Source of the DNA: Xanthobacteraceae bacterium
GTDB lineage: Bacteria; Pseudomonadota; Alphaproteobacteria; Rhizobiales; Xanthobacteraceae
Assembly (NCBI GenBank): GCA_030036975.1
Contig: JASHSE010000688.1
Location: 1-8,137 of the forward strand
Direction of reading: 5' to 3'
DNA length: 8,137 nucleotides
In this document: positions 7,185 through 8,137 of the stretch, in pieces
Numbering within the stretch: position 1 is the first letter of the stretch
How the letters are laid out: the number at the start of each line of letters is the position of its first letter
Notes under the pieces: generated by a model
The model's database searches: none
The model's input: the letters and a program-made list of their open reading frames with translations, nothing else
What the model was told of the DNA's origin: nothing
Made by a program: the position numbers and the translations under genes

Positions 7185-7385
7185 CTAAGACCTGCTCCGC
7201 TGATCCTGCGCCGCGGCGCGCAGCTTGTGCATGTAGCCGAAGCAGACGAGGCCGGCCAAAGCCCAGGATACGCCGGCAATGACGAAGATCGTCGGATCGA
7301 CACGCGGCCAAATGTTGGTGATGAGGGCGCAGGTGATGCCCCATCCGATCATCACGATGAACGCCCGCGGCAAGAGGTAAGTCAT
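7185..7385 (-). CDS. Small membrane protein with two predicted helices, unknown function
   Basis: A 66-residue protein I do not recognise. It has two hydrophobic stretches, about 8-26 (FIVMIGWGITCALITNI) and about 32-51 (TIFVIAGVSWALAGLVCFGY), joined by a short WPRVDP turn. A polar, basic tail follows (HKLRAAAQDQRSRS). By the positive-inside rule the tail, and therefore the N-terminus, should face the cytoplasm. The ATG at 7385 gives a complete first helix; a second Met at residue 12 would cut it. The only purine-rich site ahead, GAAGGGG, lies partly within a strong inverted repeat (7389-7412). It is a single gene, convergent with the M24 gene and divergent from the repeat protein. The hydrophobic pattern and stop placement support a real gene, but no motif gives a job. 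Confidence 0.6.
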   Translation of the reverse strand: MTYLLPRAFIVMIGWGITCALITNIWPRVDPTIFVIAGVSWALAGLVCFGYMHKLRAAAQDQRSRS

Positions 7386-7388
7386 GAT

Positions 7389-7412
7389 TCGCGCCCCTTC
7401 GGTTGGGCGCGA
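7389..7412 (-). repeat. Perfect inverted repeat covering the ribosome site of the small membrane gene
   Basis: TCGCGCCC (7389-7396) and GGGCGCGA (7405-7412) are exact eight-base complements around an eight-base centre. In a minus-strand transcript the hairpin would end three bases before the ATG and hold most of the GAAGGGG ribosome site in its stem. It could limit translation, act as a DNA operator for the divergent pair, or be incidental. Confidence 0.5.
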
Positions 7413-7487
7413 TGGTGTTGTGATAGGGTTAACGAGCGGTTAAGCGATGGTGCCGCGGGCCGCTGTCGGCAGCGCAGGAGAGTAGCC
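7413..7487. promoter_or_regulatory. Control region ahead of the repeat-protein gene, with CtrA-like box
   Basis: TTAA (7429-7432), seven bases, TTAA (7440-7443) matches the CtrA consensus TTAA-N7-TTAA of alphaproteobacteria exactly. TTGTGA (7418-7423) could be a modest -35 element, but no clear -10 element follows. CGCTG-TCGG-CAGCG (7461-7474) forms a small hairpin just ahead of the ribosome site AGGAG (7476-7480), which is seven bases before the GTG at 7488. Confidence 0.45.
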
Positions 7488-8003
7488 GTGTGCAACATTG
7501 GCTCTTTGTTGGGCGCCCACGTCTTGCTGGCTGCGGCGCTGTGGTCCGGCGTTGCCAATGCCGAGCGCACGCGCGCCGTCGGGCCGGCTGCGGCGCGGAG
7601 CGCGCGGTCGAGCATCATCCTCGCGCAAACATTTCATGTGCGGCCGAGCGTGCCAGGCTCGAGCGATTCGGGTGACCTGGGCGGCTCGTCGGACGGCACC
7701 CATGCGCCGCCGAGGGTGCCGGGCTCGAGCGACTCGGGTGACCTGGGCCGCTCCTCGGCTGGTTCACATGCACCGCCCCCAGTGCCGAATTTCAGCGGCT
7801 CGGGACGTGCATCGAGCGGTTCGCACGTGGCGCCGGCAGTGTCGAACGGATCGGGCTCCTCGCATGCCGCGCCGGGTGTGCCGGTCTTCAATGATGGTGC
7901 GAGCAACGCTCCCGCGCAGTCGCATGCGCTGTCACCAATGCCCAAAGGGACGGGCGCTTCGCATGCCGCTCCCGGAGTGCCGATGATGGGCGGCAATCCC
8001 TAA
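7488..8003 (+). CDS. Secreted low-complexity repeat protein, unknown function
   Basis: A predicted 171-residue protein, not recognised. The GTG at 7488 is chosen because AGGAG sits seven bases upstream and because translation from there gives a classical signal peptide: hydrophobic core LLGAHVLLAAALW (7-19), then GVANA with likely cleavage after Ala25. The frame stays open back to 7227, but those upstream residues are charged and not protein-like, and they overlap the small membrane gene. After an Ala/Arg-rich linker (26-54) the protein is a chain of degenerate repeats beginning VP and ending near [ST]H-x-x-P: residues 55-76, 77-98, 99-117, 118-130, 131-150 and 151-163, then a short VPMMGGNP end. 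The mature part is rich in Ser, Gly, Pro, His and Ala, with regularly spaced His and no Cys. It is probably disordered, periplasmic or extracellular. A minus-strand frame over 7634-7996 lacks these start signals. Metal binding through the histidines is possible but only a guess. Confidence 0.65.
   Translation: MCNIGSLLGAHVLLAAALWSGVANAERTRAVGPAAARSARSSIILAQTFHVRPSVPGSSDSGDLGGSSDGTHAPPRVPGSSDSGDLGRSSAGSHAPPPVPNFSGSGRASSGSHVAPAVSNGSGSSHAAPGVPVFNDGASNAPAQSHALSPMPKGTGASHAAPGVPMMGGNP
7650..7781 (+). repeat. Two tandem 66-base repeats inside the secreted protein gene
   Basis: Units 7650-7715 and 7716-7781 share roughly 52 of 66 bases by eye and encode 22 residues each, starting VPGSSDSGDLG. Most differences lie in the second half. 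Later units are shorter (19, 13, 20 and 13 residues) and match only at protein level. Confidence 0.8.
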
Positions 8004-8032
8004 AACGCGCGCGCTCGTACAGCATCTGCTCG

Positions 8033-8049
8033 CGGCGCACAGTGCGCCG
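8033..8049. terminator. Near-perfect palindrome at a convergent junction, likely bidirectional terminator
   Basis: CGGCGCAC (8033-8040), one central base, and GTGCGCCG (8042-8049) are exact complements. As RNA this folds into a six-base GC stem with the loop ACAGT, extendable by a G-U and a C-G pair. It lies between the stop of the repeat protein and the stop of the leftward right-edge gene, so it could end both. No T-run follows on either strand. Confidence 0.5.
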
Positions 8050-8071
8050 TGTCGCTCCTGAAAATCCGGCA

Positions 8072-8137
8072 TTACTCGACGCAGCCGCCGATCGGCTGCT
8101 TGCAGGTGAAGCCGTTACCGCGACAGCGCTGCAATGC
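8072..8137 (-). CDS. C-terminal end of a cysteine-rich protein, cut by the window edge
   Basis: On the minus strand an open frame enters from the right edge and ends at TAA (8072-8074). The visible 21 residues include CRGNGFTC and then IGGCVE at the end: three Cys, with Gly, Lys and Arg. Regular Cys spacing (C-x6-C-x6-C) in a short segment suggests disulfides in a small exported protein, or metal binding. The start and most of the protein lie outside the window, so no family can be named. It faces the repeat-protein gene, with a palindrome between the two stops. Confidence 0.45.
   Translation of the reverse strand, partial: ALQRCRGNGFTCKQPIGGCVE

Noticed and set aside
7227..7487. Longer form of the repeat protein starting at the ATG at 7227
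   Set aside because: It would overlap the small membrane gene, bury the signal peptide, and ignore the well-placed AGGAG before the GTG at 7488.
7634..7996. Minus-strand 120-residue frame opposite the repeat protein
   Set aside because: No good ribosome site or signal peptide; its repeats simply mirror those of the plus-strand gene.

Overview
This 8.1 kb window is GC-rich chromosomal DNA. Codon use, gene content and a TTAA-N7-TTAA site point to an alphaproteobacterium, most likely of the Rhizobiales (Bradyrhizobium/Xanthobacter-like). That placement is an inference from sequence style, not a database result. I see no tRNA or rRNA gene, transposase, CRISPR array or phage gene, and no gene-free stretch longer than about 270 bases.

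From left to right: (a) the first ~14 to 41 bases may hold the start of a gene running leftward out of the window; (b) 189-1358 (+) encodes a stand-alone MetE C-terminal-like zinc methyltransferase; (c) 1376-5682 (-) is a two-gene RND efflux operon, a TTG-started MdtA-type adaptor followed by a GTG-started MdtB/MdtC-type permease overlapping it by four bases; (d) 5952-7133 (+) encodes an M24 'pita-bread' metalloenzyme; (e) 7185-7385 (-) encodes a 66-residue protein with two membrane helices; (f) 7488-8003 (+) encodes a secreted, low-complexity repeat protein with a GTG start; (g) 8072-8137 (-) is the C-terminal end of a cysteine-rich protein that continues past the right edge.

Transcription units alternate strictly between strands. 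This gives up to three divergent control regions (about 42-188, 5683-5951, 7386-7487) and three convergent junctions (1359-1375, 7134-7184, 8004-8071), two of which carry inverted repeats that could end transcription from both sides.

The efflux genes work as one unit: the adaptor links the inner-membrane pump to an outer-membrane channel encoded elsewhere. The other genes are single units with no shared pathway visible here. The methyltransferase and the M24 protein belong to recognised families, but their substrates cannot be read from sequence. I found no multi-gene system that looks clearly new. The points most worth a second look are the repeat protein with a CtrA-like box in front of it, the loss of a normally conserved histidine in the M24 protein, and the in-frame stop just before the adaptor start.
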